Made by a program: the position numbers and the translations under genes
The notes under the pieces: generated by a model
Seen by the model: only the letters and a program-made list of their open reading frames with translations
Told to the model about the DNA's origin: nothing
Databases searched by the model: none
Shown: positions 18,596 through 29,140 of the stretch, one piece after another
Numbering within the stretch: the stretch's first letter is position 1
Layout of the letters: every line of letters starts with the position of its first letter
Assembly: GCA_020632925.1 (NCBI GenBank)
Contig: JACKER010000027.1
Location: 27,630-91,629 of the forward strand
Length of the DNA: 64,000 nt
Direction: 5' to 3'
Source of the DNA: Alphaproteobacteria bacterium
GTDB lineage: Bacteria > Myxococcota_A > UBA796 > GCA-2862545

Positions 18596-21532
18596 TCAGT
18601 AGCGGTACTTGAGGCCGAGCCGCACGGAGCGCGGGCTCTGGCGGTAGAGGACCGAGCCGAAGCCCGGCGCGTCCACCGAGTAGTACGTGATCGCCTGCAT
18701 GAAGCCCGGGATGTTGAAGATGTCCAGGGTCGCCTCGAGGGACTGGTTCTTGTCCTTGCCCCAGGAGAACTGGTGGGCGATGCGGCCGTCGATGTAGTGG
18801 ACGGCGGGCATGAACCGCGAGCCGCGGCCCTGGCCGAACGCGTCGTACCCGTAGAAGGGCACGAAGGTCCGCTTCTCCCAGGCGTGGCCGGAGTCGAACT
18901 CGTAGACCAGACCGAAGGTCGTGCCGAAGGGAGCGGTGTAGCTACCGTTCAGCTTGATCATGTGGAAGCTGTGGTAGGGGAGGTACCCGTACCAGCCGGC
19001 CTCGTCGTAGTACTCGGGGTCCTTCGGGCTGTACCGGCCGAGGCCGTGGAAGCCGTCGAGGAACCAGCCGAAGCCGTTGTCGATGAAGAAGGCGCGGGTG
19101 TCCTTGTCACCGATGTCGTCGAGGTAGACGCCGACGTTGTTGCCGTCGGATCCGGAGGTGGCGCCCGGCGCGAGCTCGAACTGGCCGGGGGTGTTTCCGA
19201 AGGCCTCGGACAGCGTGTACGACCCGAAGACCTGCCAGACCTCGTCGAACTGCTTGTGAACGGTGAGCTCGACCGCGCGGTAGATCCGGCGCTTGATCGG
19301 CACGTTCATGATGTACCAGTCCTGGAGGTTCGTATCCACGTCCTCCGGGAGGTTGGTGGTCGACGACAGGATGCCGCGCAGACCGACCGACATGTCCTTG
19401 ATGACCTCGCGCTCCACGCCGAGGTTCACCTTGTTCATGACGGAGGGCTTGAGGGCCTCGTCGTAGATCAGCGGGGCGCCGGCGGCGTCCTGCGTGTTCG
19501 ACCAGACGAACTCACCCGAGCCCGGGTCGCGCACGAAGCGGACGAAGCTGTTCGCGGAGCGGCTGTTCGACCACTCCCACAGGTTGTTGCCCGCGAGGTC
19601 GTAGTACTGGCCGTAGTGACCGCTGATCTTGGTCTTGCCGTCGGCCATCGGGTCGAGCGAGAAGCCGAGGCGCGGCGCCGGCATGATGATCGGGCCGTAC
19701 TCGCCCTGGTTCTCGGCGTCCGAGGGCAGCACGCCCGTGAACAGACCGGTCGGGTCGTACAGCGTCGGGTCCTGGGTCGGCGGGCGCGAGCCGTCGTCGG
19801 CGTGACCGTCCTCGATGTCCATGCGGACACCGGCGTTGATGGTCAGCTGCTTGGCCGGGGTCCAGTCGTCCTGCAGGTAGAGCTGGTAGGTGTAGACCTT
19901 GTTGCCCAGCGGACCGACGTTCGTCCAGTGCTCCCGGATGCCGCAGTCGCTGTGGTCGGGCTGCGTACAGGGGAAGTCGAACTCCGGGGTCAGCGGGTCA
20001 TCGTACGGCCCGAAGCGGGTGCCGACATCGGTCTGGACGCCCGTGGGGTTGCCGTTCGAGTCGATCCAGTCGATCTGCGTCTCGCCCGTGTTCTGGATGT
20101 CGCGCTGGGCGACGAGCATCCAGGCCTCGGCCCCGAACTTCCAGACGTGCGACCCGAGGACGTGGTCGAGGAAGCGGGTGTACGACAGGCCGCCACCGAT
20201 CCGGTTGCGGTCGTTGAGGTCGAAGTCGTACGCGTTGTCGTTGAGCGCGCCCTGGGCGTCGAGGCGGGACGGCGTCTCGTGGTCGCCGCTGGTCGGGACC
20301 ACGTCGATGTTCTGGTTGAGGTACCCGCCGTGGACCTCGAGGACGTTCTTGTCGTCGGGCGTGAACGTCGCCGTGAGGCGGTGGTTCTGGCTCCAGTCCA
20401 CGCGGTCGGTCGTGGCCGCCGGGGCGACGAACTGGCTCGCGTCGATCCGGGCGGAGGTGTTGTACGACCCGTTGAAGATGTACCGGAAGGTCAGGGTCGG
20501 CGTGGGGAACCACGTGACCTTGCCCATGAACTGGCCGCCGGTCGCCGTGATCGCGTTGCTCTCACCGGTGTCCGGGTCGACGTCGTCCACACCCTCGGGG
20601 ATGGCCCAGTTGTAGTTCAGGTCGAGCGCCGTGAAGTACCACAGCTTCTCCTTGATCAACGGACCGCCGGCGGTGCCGTTGAAGACCGGCGCCCGGAAGC
20701 GCGACTTGATCGTCGGCACCTCGTCGATCTGCGCCGGATCGAAGATGTCGTACTCCTTCTGGAAGAAGGCGTGCTGGCTGTAGAAGATGGCCGCGCTGCC
20801 GTGGTGCTCGTCGCCGCCGTCCTTCGTGACGACGTTGACCATCATGCCGGTGAACTGACCGAACTCGGCGGGCGCGCCGTCGGTGTAGACCTGGATCTCC
20901 TCGATCGCGTCGAAGTTGACGTTCTGACCGAAGGTCTTGGTCGCCGGGTCGCGGGTGGAGACACCGTCGATGGTGTAGTTGTTGCCGTACTGACCCTCAC
21001 CGCGGACCGACGGGTTGCCGTCGCCGTTGCCGCCACCGGAGGTGTCGATGCGGCCGCTGACGCCCGGGATGGTCTGGATGACGTCCTGGTACGACCGGCC
21101 GACCGGCAGCTCCTGGAACTCGTCCGCGGAGAGCTGCGTCGAGAAGGAGCTGCTCGTGGTGTCGATGACCGGGCGGTAGCCCAGGACCTCGATCTCCTCC
21201 GCGACGCTGCCCATCTTGGCGGGGATCGGCACGTTGGTGGTCGTGTTCAGCGCGACGCGGACCTCGGCGCGAGCGACCAGCGCACCCTTGAAGGTGACGG
21301 CCAGCTCGTAGATGCCCGGGGCGAGGTCGCCGAAGCGGAAGTTGCCGTTCTCGTCGGTCGTGACGACGCGCTCACCGGCGAGGTCGACACCGGACAGCGT
21401 GACCTCGGCGCCAGGCACCGGCAGGTCGGTCTCGTCGGTCACGACACCCTGGATGATGCCGGTCTCGGCGGCGTAGGCCACCTCGATCTGGTTGGCGAGG
21501 AGTGCGAGGAGACTCGGGAAGAGTGCGTGCAT
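18596..21532 (-). CDS. Oar-like TonB-dependent receptor
   Basis: 978 residues from ATG 21532, preceded by GAGGTGAAC. A signal peptide (~1-22) is followed by a carboxypeptidase regulatory-like domain (~27-110: GIIQGVVTDETDLPVPGAEV). The plug domain (~120-245) has the IPGVSG, VRGEGQYGNNYTIDGV and NVVTKDGG landmarks. A long beta-barrel ends in the aromatic residue Tyr (GLKYRY). This is the Oar class of outer-membrane receptors and transporters common in myxobacteria. No TonB box is obvious. It follows a secreted gene by 8 bases, so the two form an operon. Confidence 0.92.
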   Translation of the reverse strand: MHALFPSLLALLANQIEVAYAAETGIIQGVVTDETDLPVPGAEVTLSGVDLAGERVVTTDENGNFRFGDLAPGIYELAVTFKGALVARAEVRVALNTTTNVPIPAKMGSVAEEIEVLGYRPVIDTTSSSFSTQLSADEFQELPVGRSYQDVIQTIPGVSGRIDTSGGGNGDGNPSVRGEGQYGNNYTIDGVSTRDPATKTFGQNVNFDAIEEIQVYTDGAPAEFGQFTGMMVNVVTKDGGDEHHGSAAIFYSQHAFFQKEYDIFDPAQIDEVPTIKSRFRAPVFNGTAGGPLIKEKLWYFTALDLNYNWAIPEGVDDVDPDTGESNAITATGGQFMGKVTWFPTPTLTFRYIFNGSYNTSARIDASQFVAPAATTDRVDWSQNHRLTATFTPDDKNVLEVHGGYLNQNIDVVPTSGDHETPSRLDAQGALNDNAYDFDLNDRNRIGGGLSYTRFLDHVLGSHVWKFGAEAWMLVAQRDIQNTGETQIDWIDSNGNPTGVQTDVGTRFGPYDDPLTPEFDFPCTQPDHSDCGIREHWTNVGPLGNKVYTYQLYLQDDWTPAKQLTINAGVRMDIEDGHADDGSRPPTQDPTLYDPTGLFTGVLPSDAENQGEYGPIIMPAPRLGFSLDPMADGKTKISGHYGQYYDLAGNNLWEWSNSRSANSFVRFVRDPGSGEFVWSNTQDAAGAPLIYDEALKPSVMNKVNLGVEREVIKDMSVGLRGILSSTTNLPEDVDTNLQDWYIMNVPIKRRIYRAVELTVHKQFDEVWQVFGSYTLSEAFGNTPGQFELAPGATSGSDGNNVGVYLDDIGDKDTRAFFIDNGFGWFLDGFHGLGRYSPKDPEYYDEAGWYGYLPYHSFHMIKLNGSYTAPFGTTFGLVYEFDSGHAWEKRTFVPFYGYDAFGQGRGSRFMPAVHYIDGRIAHQFSWGKDKNQSLEATLDIFNIPGFMQAITYYSVDAPGFGSVLYRQSPRSVRLGLKYRY

Positions 21533-21540
21533 CGTTCACC

Positions 21541-22218
21541 TCACCGAGCCGCGACGGAGACGGTGTCCTGGATGCAGGTCACACCGGTGTCTCCGCTCTC
21601 GGAAAAGCAGGTCTGGAGGTAGAAGGTGGAGTTGCCGTTCGTCAGCGCCATCGAGTAGTCGCCGGCCGGGAGGCTCGGGACGTCGGCGTGGACGAAGGCG
21701 GTGGAGCAGTCGCTGACCAGCGGGGCGCTGGCGACGACGACGCCGGTGTAGTCGATGAAGTCGAGCTGGACCGAGTCGTTCAGGCTGCAGCCCTGGAACG
21801 AGATGGTGGACCCGACCGTGGCGTCCGCGGGCACGTCGTACGCGTCGACGACGAACTCACCGGGGCAGGCGCGGTAGTACCAGCCGCTCGGGATGGTCAG
21901 CTCCTCACCGTCGACGGTGAGGGTCACGTCGAACCAGCCGGACTCACCCGAGGGGGAGGCGGGGACGACGCCGTAGTACTTGAAGCCGACATCCTGGGCG
22001 TACTCAGGGACGTCGGGGTCGTTCTCGGCGGCCTGCAGCGAGACGAACGGCGCGTTGCCGATCTTCGCGCTCGCGGCGGTTCCGAGGTGATGACCCTGGA
22101 TGATCACCGACTGGCACCCGTCGACGTAGGAGTAGTCGGGGGTGATGGTGGCGAGCGTCGGCTGGAGCAGGCAGGCGGTGAACCCGGCTACGGAGCTCCA
22201 GAGGAGCAGGCGTCGCAT
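21541..22218 (-). CDS. secreted protein partner of the TonB receptor
   Basis: 225 residues from ATG 22218. The leader MRRLLLWSSVAGFTACLLQP is a signal peptide; its Cys at 16 could also make it a lipoprotein. The body consists of beta-sandwich segments, the first resembling an IPT/TIG fold (ITPDYSYVDGCQSVIIQG), with six or more Cys suggesting disulfides in the envelope. It ends 8 bases before the TonB receptor, so a role as a surface-exposed ligand-binding subunit of that receptor is a reasonable inference. No named family recognised. Confidence 0.75.
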   Translation of the reverse strand: MRRLLLWSSVAGFTACLLQPTLATITPDYSYVDGCQSVIIQGHHLGTAASAKIGNAPFVSLQAAENDPDVPEYAQDVGFKYYGVVPASPSGESGWFDVTLTVDGEELTIPSGWYYRACPGEFVVDAYDVPADATVGSTISFQGCSLNDSVQLDFIDYTGVVVASAPLVSDCSTAFVHADVPSLPAGDYSMALTNGNSTFYLQTCFSESGDTGVTCIQDTVSVAAR

Positions 22219-22365
22219 ACTGTCCTCGCGGCACGATGTGGAACGAAAGTGGACGTCCGGTGACGAGCGGTGACGAACCGGCGGCGCCTCATAGCTCCTT
22301 TCGGGTCCGACGCAAGCGCGCGTGACGACGTGCGAGCGGGTGACCGGGCGGACTATCAGGGACAC

Positions 22366-23913
22366 ATGCGCGTCACGGTGCTGGTGCTCGCGGGTCTGTC
22401 AGGTGCGTGTCGAAATACGGATACGACCGGGCCGGCGTCGCTGCTGGTGGTCGAACCTTCGCTGATCACCGTGGGAGATGCGCCGCTCTCCCGTGAGCTG
22501 GTGGTCACGACCTCCCGGCCGACGCGGCTCGAGGTCCGGATGCTCGCCGAGGGGTTGGACCAGACCATCCGCTGGCCCGAGCTCTCGAAACGCCACGACG
22601 TCGCGCTGCTCGGTGCCATGCCGGACCGCGTCGTCGAGGTCGACGTCGTCGTCACGGCCGAGGACGGTGCGCTCGAGGAGCGCCGCCTCGCGTTCGTCAC
22701 CGAGCCGACCGCCTCGCCGTGGGTCACGGTGGAGGTGCTGCACGCCGAGCCGGAGCGCGTCTCCTCCGGGTACGTCCTGCTCCCGCTGCAGACGCCGAGC
22801 AGGGTGTTCTGGTTCGGCGCGCTGGACCTGGCGACGGGCGAGCTCGGCTGGCAGTACACGGGACCGGTCAACTTCGGCGACGTCCGGATGACGGCGGAGG
22901 GGACGCTCATCGGGCTCGCGCGTGGGGTCCAGGAGCTCTCGATGCTCGGTGAGCCGCTCCGTCGGATGGCCGCCGATCCCGAGCCCGGCGAGGACGTCGT
23001 CCCCATCCCGTGGAGCGACCTGCACCACGAGCTGTTCCCGCTGGGGAACGGTGCGTTCGCGTCCCTGACGCATCGCGTGGTCGCCCTCGAGCAGATGCGC
23101 CTGTCCTACGTCGATCCCACCCGCACGGGTCCAGGGCGCACGGTCGACGACGGCATCGTGGTCTTCGACGAGCGGGGCGAGGTGTTCGGCGAATGGTGGA
23201 TGACGGACCTGCTCGACCCGCTCCACATCGGCTTCGACGCGCTCGACGGCGAGTGGTCGCACGGCAACGCCGTCATCCGCTCCTTCTCGGGGGACGGGCT
23301 CATCGCCGAGGCGCGCCACCAGGACACCCTGTTCGAGGTCGACGGGAGCGGGGAGGTCCGCTGGATCCTGTCCCGGCCCGAGGGTTGGCGCTCCCCGTGG
23401 TCGGAGCGGGTGCTGCAGCCGGTGGGCGAGATGGCCTGGCCGCTCCATCCTCACGGTCCGAGCGTGTCGAGCGACGGGTTGCTCCTCGCGTTCGACAACG
23501 GCAACGACGGGGCCTCCCCCTACGACACGGGCGTGGCCGCGTGGCCGAGGTCCAGGGTGATCGCGTGGGAGGTCGACCCGGACGCGATGACGGTTCGCAC
23601 GGCGTGGACCTGGACACCCCCCGGCGACCTGCTGTTCAGCGCGGCCCTCGGGAACGCGACCGCGCTGCCGGACGGCCACGTGGTGGCGTGCTTCGGGTTC
23701 CTCGACGGGGAGGGGGACGTGTCCAACGAGGAGGCGGGTCGCGGCCACCGCTCGGTGCGCGTCATGGAGTTCGTACCGGGGGAGGAGCAACCGGTCGCCG
23801 ACGTTCGCCTCTCGCTGCCGTTCGATCGGATGCCGGACGGCGTCAAGGCGTACCGGGCGGTGCCCACCCCCTCGCTGTACGCGGCCGACGTCGAGGTCGA
23901 GCGCTCGCGCTGA
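22366..23913 (+). CDS. arylsulfotransferase (ASST)-like lipoprotein
   Basis: 515 residues from ATG 22366. The frame is open upstream to 22270, but this start gives MRVTVLVLAGLSGACRN, a lipoprotein leader with lipobox SGAC. A beta-rich N-domain (to ~130) is followed by a six-bladed-propeller pattern with family landmarks: LHHELFPLGNG, DGIVVFDERGEVFGEWWM, GEWSHGNAVIRSF, and ARHQDTLFEVDGSGEVRWIL. Enzymes of this fold transfer sulfate between phenols using a histidine. Whether this envelope-anchored member is active cannot be decided. It is divergent from the TonB operon with ~147 bases between. Confidence 0.75.
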   Translation: MRVTVLVLAGLSGACRNTDTTGPASLLVVEPSLITVGDAPLSRELVVTTSRPTRLEVRMLAEGLDQTIRWPELSKRHDVALLGAMPDRVVEVDVVVTAEDGALEERRLAFVTEPTASPWVTVEVLHAEPERVSSGYVLLPLQTPSRVFWFGALDLATGELGWQYTGPVNFGDVRMTAEGTLIGLARGVQELSMLGEPLRRMAADPEPGEDVVPIPWSDLHHELFPLGNGAFASLTHRVVALEQMRLSYVDPTRTGPGRTVDDGIVVFDERGEVFGEWWMTDLLDPLHIGFDALDGEWSHGNAVIRSFSGDGLIAEARHQDTLFEVDGSGEVRWILSRPEGWRSPWSERVLQPVGEMAWPLHPHGPSVSSDGLLLAFDNGNDGASPYDTGVAAWPRSRVIAWEVDPDAMTVRTAWTWTPPGDLLFSAALGNATALPDGHVVACFGFLDGEGDVSNEEAGRGHRSVRVMEFVPGEEQPVADVRLSLPFDRMPDGVKAYRAVPTPSLYAADVEVERSR

Positions 23914-23920
23914 GTCCGGA

Positions 23921-25477
<1,557 letters not shown>

Positions 25478-25631
25478 GCTTCGAACCTGGTGGACGGCGG
25501 GCGGATCGTCGATGACGGTCGGTGACGCCCGGACGACGCCTGGATTTCACCTGGCGCGGCGCATCGTTCCACCTCCGTGGCACCTCCGATGCCGTACGCG
25601 GCGGCGACGTTCCAGAGCACGGGAGGCGTCG

Positions 25632-26260
25632 ATGCTGTGGATGACCTGGTTGGCGGTGGCGAGCGCGTCGGACGTGCTGAGCGAGGAGCCGCACACCGAG
25701 CTCCTGGTGGGCTTCCACGCCGGGCAGCGGTCCTATGGGCACGCCCCGTTCCAGATCGTGGACGACCAGCGTCCGCTGGCGGGGTTGGACGAGCCCTTCG
25801 CCGCCTACCCGCTGAACGACGCCGTCGTGCTCGGACCGCGCGCCGAGGGGCGCATCGTGGTCCCGCCGCTGCGCGTGACCGGCGGCTGGCAGCGCGCCTA
25901 CCCCGACTGGGAGCAGGCGGTGCCCGACACCTCCGAGCTCGACGGGAAGGGGAACCCCGTGCAGACCTCGGTCCGCGGCCTGCGCACCGACGAGGTGGTG
26001 ATGGGGATCGGGGTGGAGGCGCCGACGGGGCTGCTCGTGCCCTGGGTGGACCTCGTGGGCATCGTCCACGTGTCGCGGCTGGCGCTCGAGGCGAACGGTC
26101 GGGCCGTCGACTACCACGACGAGAGCTTCTCGCTCGCGGGCCGCGCGGGCCTGCGCTGGCAGGTCGACGACCACCTGTTCGCGGAGGCGAGCGGAGAGTA
26201 CAGCCCGATCGGCATCCGGTCGTGGGGAGCCGGGCTGGGGATCGGGTCGCGTTCTACTGA
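25632..26260 (+). CDS. outer-membrane-type beta-barrel protein with terminal frameshift
   Basis: About 209 residues from ATG 25632. MLWMTWLAVASASDV is a short signal peptide; alternating hydrophobic strands (LLVGFHAGQRSYG, EGRIVVPPLRVTGGW, LFAEASGEYSPIGIRSWGAGLGIGSR) suggest a small barrel. Near 26247 the frame passes into an unrelated Arg/Pro-rich frame that stays open to 26501 over the opposite-strand recX gene. In the +1 frame a TGA at 26258-26260 would close the protein as ...GSR-F-Y, the aromatic C-terminus expected of an outer-membrane protein. One missing T explains this, either as a real mutation or as a consensus error. Confidence 0.6.
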
Positions 26261-26778
26261 TCGGGCTCGGCCTCGCCTTCGAGCGCCTTGCGGGCGGTCT
26301 CGTAGGAGAACCCCTTGCGGCCCAGGACGGCGAGCTCCTTGCGCACGACCTCGGGCCCGCCCGGACCGGTACGCCAGGCGCCGAGCTTGCGCTTGCGGGC
26401 GAGCTTGCGGGCGGCCTCGAGCTCGGTCATGGCTTCCTCGTCGACGAGCGCCTCTCGGGCGAGGTCCTCCGCGATCCCCTTGGACCGCAATGCGGCGGTG
26501 ATCGACCGGGCGCTCCCCCCGCGCCGACGCAGCGCCTTCGCCTTGGAGACCGCCCAGCGCTCGTCGTCGAGCAGCCCGAGCTCGAGGAGCCTCGCGACCT
26601 GCACCTCCTCCCAACCACGGGCTTCCTCGCGGTCGGTCCCGTGCAGCTCCACCGCGGCGTCGACCCGGCGTCGCAGCCAGCGGCGGAACGAGGCCACGGT
26701 GGGCGCGTACCGCTCGAGGTAGTGCATGCTGATGTTCCGGATCCAATCCGGGGTCGGGCGGGGCGGCGGTCGTGGCAT
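26254..26778 (-). CDS. recX: RecX family regulatory protein
   Basis: 174 residues from ATG 26778. The pattern of three-helix RecX repeats is clear: YLERYAPTVASFRRWLRRRV, LLELGLLDDERWAVSKAKAL with RRGGSARSITAALRSKGI, and a third repeat around VVRKELAVLGRKGFSYETARKAL. RecX binds RecA filaments and limits recombination. recA is not in this window. The 3' end lies beside the frameshifted outer-membrane-type gene. Downstream of the FHA gene by 66 bases on the same strand, so co-transcription is possible. Confidence 0.85.
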   Translation of the reverse strand: MPRPPPRPTPDWIRNISMHYLERYAPTVASFRRWLRRRVDAAVELHGTDREEARGWEEVQVARLLELGLLDDERWAVSKAKALRRRGGSARSITAALRSKGIAEDLAREALVDEEAMTELEAARKLARKRKLGAWRTGPGGPEVVRKELAVLGRKGFSYETARKALEGEAEPDQ

Positions 26779-26844
26779 GCGGACGGGCTAACCGCGGAGC
26801 CCGTCGGTCGCGCGGAAGTCCGGGCCGCCAGGATCGTTGCAGGC

Positions 26845-27807
26845 CTACGCCAGCCGTACGTCGTCGATCAGCAGCCGCGTGGCCCCTCGGCGCTTCTCGA
26901 GGCACCACGGATCCAGCCCCGCTGCCTCGAAGTCCTTTCGGACACGGTGCAGCAACACGGAGTACCGGCTGGCTGCGCCCTGGAGCACCTCGCGCCCCCA
27001 CACCCCCACCATGAGGTCCTCATCGTGGCACCAACCCGCGAGCGCCGGCACCACGCGGGCCGCGCGGTCGTCGCGCCGCTGCTTCGCGAGCAGCCAGAGC
27101 AGCACCACGCGTTGGTCCGCGTCGATACGACACGTCGCCCCCTGCGGGTCCGTGACGACGGCGAGGGACCCCGCCGCGGCGTCCAGCGTCACGGTCAGCG
27201 TGTACGGGTAGCGGGCGGCCAGCGCGGGTCGGGCGGTGGGCACCAGGCTCGTGTCCTGCGCCAGCAGCTCCACGGCGAAGGGGGCCCCTGCGATCTCGAA
27301 GGTCTCACCCGGCGCGAGCGGTCGGTCACCGTCCTCCGTGCCCAGCCACACCTCGCCGTCCGCGTGCACCAGCAGCGTCGCCGCGCGGGCCGGGCCCTCC
27401 GAGAGCCGGACGCCCGCGCCCTCCGCGCTGCCGATCACGAACCGATCGTCCTCCAGCAGGTGCACCGTGCCCGCGGACAGGTCCCGCAACACCAGCACCC
27501 CGCTCGGCTGGCTCGGGGCCGCCCGCACCCGCAGGCGGAGGTCCGGGCCCAGGCGCAGCTCGTCACCGTGTTGCAGGCGCGTGGAGCCCTCGACGGCCGT
27601 CTCGTTCACGAAGGTCCCGTTCGTGCTGCCGAGGTCGCGGACCAGCATGCCGTCCGGCCCGCACTGGACCACCGCGTGGTGGCCCGACACGCTTCCGTCC
27701 ACCAACACCACGCGGTTGCCGAGATCGCGACCGAGCGTGACCGGCCCGCCGTCCACGGGGATCACCCGGACCACCACGTCTCCCCGTAGCAACTCCAGCT
27801 CCGCCAC
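26845..27807 (-). CDS. FHA-domain protein with C-terminal winged-helix-like domain
   Basis: 320 residues from GTG 27807; the frame is open far upstream, but that is the shadow of the opposite-strand coiled-coil gene. Residues ~15-85 form a canonical FHA domain (VTLGRDLGNRVVL, SGHHAVV, DLGSTNGTFVN), which binds phosphothreonine. A second, degenerate FHA-like unit follows (~100-190: RFVIGSAEGAGVRLSEG). The last ~100 residues (DQRVVLLWLLA...LMVGVWG...SRYSVLLHRVRKDFE) resemble an OmpR-type winged helix. It may be a transcription factor controlled by a Ser/Thr kinase, though no kinase gene lies nearby. Confidence 0.8.
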   Translation of the reverse strand: MAELELLRGDVVVRVIPVDGGPVTLGRDLGNRVVLVDGSVSGHHAVVQCGPDGMLVRDLGSTNGTFVNETAVEGSTRLQHGDELRLGPDLRLRVRAAPSQPSGVLVLRDLSAGTVHLLEDDRFVIGSAEGAGVRLSEGPARAATLLVHADGEVWLGTEDGDRPLAPGETFEIAGAPFAVELLAQDTSLVPTARPALAARYPYTLTVTLDAAAGSLAVVTDPQGATCRIDADQRVVLLWLLAKQRRDDRAARVVPALAGWCHDEDLMVGVWGREVLQGAASRYSVLLHRVRKDFEAAGLDPWCLEKRRGATRLLIDDVRLA

Positions 27808-27895
27808 CCGACCCCCGCTCGCGCATCCGCCAGTGTAGGACACCTGTAGCGGTGCCGTGACCACCCCTGCCATACGACCAGCAGCGGAGGTACTC

Positions 27896-28744
27896 GTGGA
27901 CCACGAACCGATCACCCCTTCCCGCCGCTTCCCCCTCGCCGGAGCCGTCGTCGGCGCCATCGCCCTCGCCGTCCTCCCCATCGCGTTCGGCGCGGGCTGG
28001 ATGATGCGCGGCGTGGAGCGGGTCGAGGTCGCCAGGGCGCCCACGGCGGCCGAGCTCGATCTCGCCTGCACCCCGAAGCTCGACGAGAAGCAGGACGAGC
28101 TCACGACCGCCCAGACCCGGGTCGCCGACCTCGAGCGCGACGTCGCCACGCGCACCGCCGAGGTCAACGAGCTGCAGGCGCGGATCGCGCGCAACGCGGA
28201 GGGTGGCAAGGCCCTGCGCGCCGAGCTCGAGCGCATGAAGACCGAGCTCGCCGCGACGAAGGAGCAGCTCGCCATCGCCGAGGCGGAGAAGGAGCGCCTG
28301 CTGGTCGAGCTGACCGAGACCAAGGAGGAGCTCGCCGACACCCAGGTGGCCCTCGCCGAGACGAAGGTCGAGCGCGACGAGGCGCGCGAGGACGCGCTGT
28401 TCAACCGGTTCAACCAGTTCCTGGCGGACTCCCAGCTCGAGATCTGCGAGAAGGGCAACCGCAAGAAGCTCGGCAACTGCCGCGAGGTGGTGCACGCCAC
28501 CCTGTCGACGCCGGACCGTCGCGACGCCTTCGCCCACTGCGTCCGCTCGGGTCAGGCGACGCCGATGGTGCGCGAGCTCGACAAGGGCCAGACGCTGCCG
28601 GAGTTCTCGTCGATGCTCGACGAGGAGCAGAAGCAGACCAAGGGTTGGTACGTCGAGATGTGCGACCCGACGCTGCCCGAGCGCACCGACATCCGCCTCG
28701 CCGATGGGCAGCTGCCCCCGACCGCGCCTCCCCAGGAGGGGTGA
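27896..28744 (+). CDS. membrane-anchored coiled-coil protein
   Basis: 282 residues from GTG 27896, chosen over GTG 27857 because GGAGGT precedes it. A cytoplasmic stub is followed by one membrane helix (~12-38, AGAVVGAIALAVLPIAFGAG). Residues ~60-175 are a long coiled coil rich in Glu, Leu, Lys and Ala. A C-terminal domain has four Cys (EICEKGNRK, LGNC, FAHC, EMC). Function unknown; a scaffold or cell-envelope spacer is plausible. Its stop codon forms the edge of the structured repeat array at 28743. Confidence 0.75.
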   Translation: MDHEPITPSRRFPLAGAVVGAIALAVLPIAFGAGWMMRGVERVEVARAPTAAELDLACTPKLDEKQDELTTAQTRVADLERDVATRTAEVNELQARIARNAEGGKALRAELERMKTELAATKEQLAIAEAEKERLLVELTETKEELADTQVALAETKVERDEAREDALFNRFNQFLADSQLEICEKGNRKKLGNCREVVHATLSTPDRRDAFAHCVRSGQATPMVRELDKGQTLPEFSSMLDEEQKQTKGWYVEMCDPTLPERTDIRLADGQLPPTAPPQEG

Positions 28745-29126
28745 ATCGACTCGCGGTCGCGGCACGTGAGGGCGGAAAAGGCGCTTGCGCCCCGCTCTCG
28801 CGTGGGGTGACCGTGATTCTTCAGGGCGCGAAGGCCGAGAATCGGCGCTGGAATCGACTCGCGGTCGCGGCACGTGAGGGCGGAAAAGGCGCTTGCGCCC
28901 CGCTCTCGCGTGGGGTGACCGTGAGGAGATTCTTCATCAAGGCCCGCGCATGCGGGCCGCGAAGGCCGAGAATCGGCCGGAGTAACTGGAATCGACTCGC
29001 GGTCGCGGCACGTGAGGGCGGAAAAGGCGCTTGCGCCCCGCTCTCGCGTGGGGTGACCGTGAGGAGATTCTTCGTCAAGGCCCGCGCATGGGGCCGCGAA
29101 GGCCGAGAATCGGCCGGAGTAACTGG
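28743..29126. repeat. three tandem copies of a structured 138-bp intergenic repeat
   Basis: Copies at 28743-28850 (shortened, 108 bases), 28851-28988 and 28989-29126. The first ~85 bases of each form one long imperfect palindrome: ends GAATC..CTC.CGGTC pair with GACCG.GAG..GATTC, inner arms CACGTGAGGGCGG pair with CCGCTCTCGCGTG, and the tip is GGCGC-TT-GCGCC. The second half adds GGCCCGC-GCAT-GCGGGCC and GGCCGA-GAA-TCGGCC. The array fills the gap between two convergent stop codons. A fourth copy is at 56865-57004. Confidence 0.9.
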
Positions 29127-29140
29127 AATCCTCGGCCGGT

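Noticed and set aside
18560..18596. tRNA T-arm like sequence (GGTTCGATCC)
   Set aside because: The five bases on either side do not pair and no acceptor or anticodon stem is present.
28743..29126. CRISPR or tandem small-RNA array
   Set aside because: Units are ~138 bases with internal hairpins and no unique spacers. A fourth copy is dispersed and inverted.
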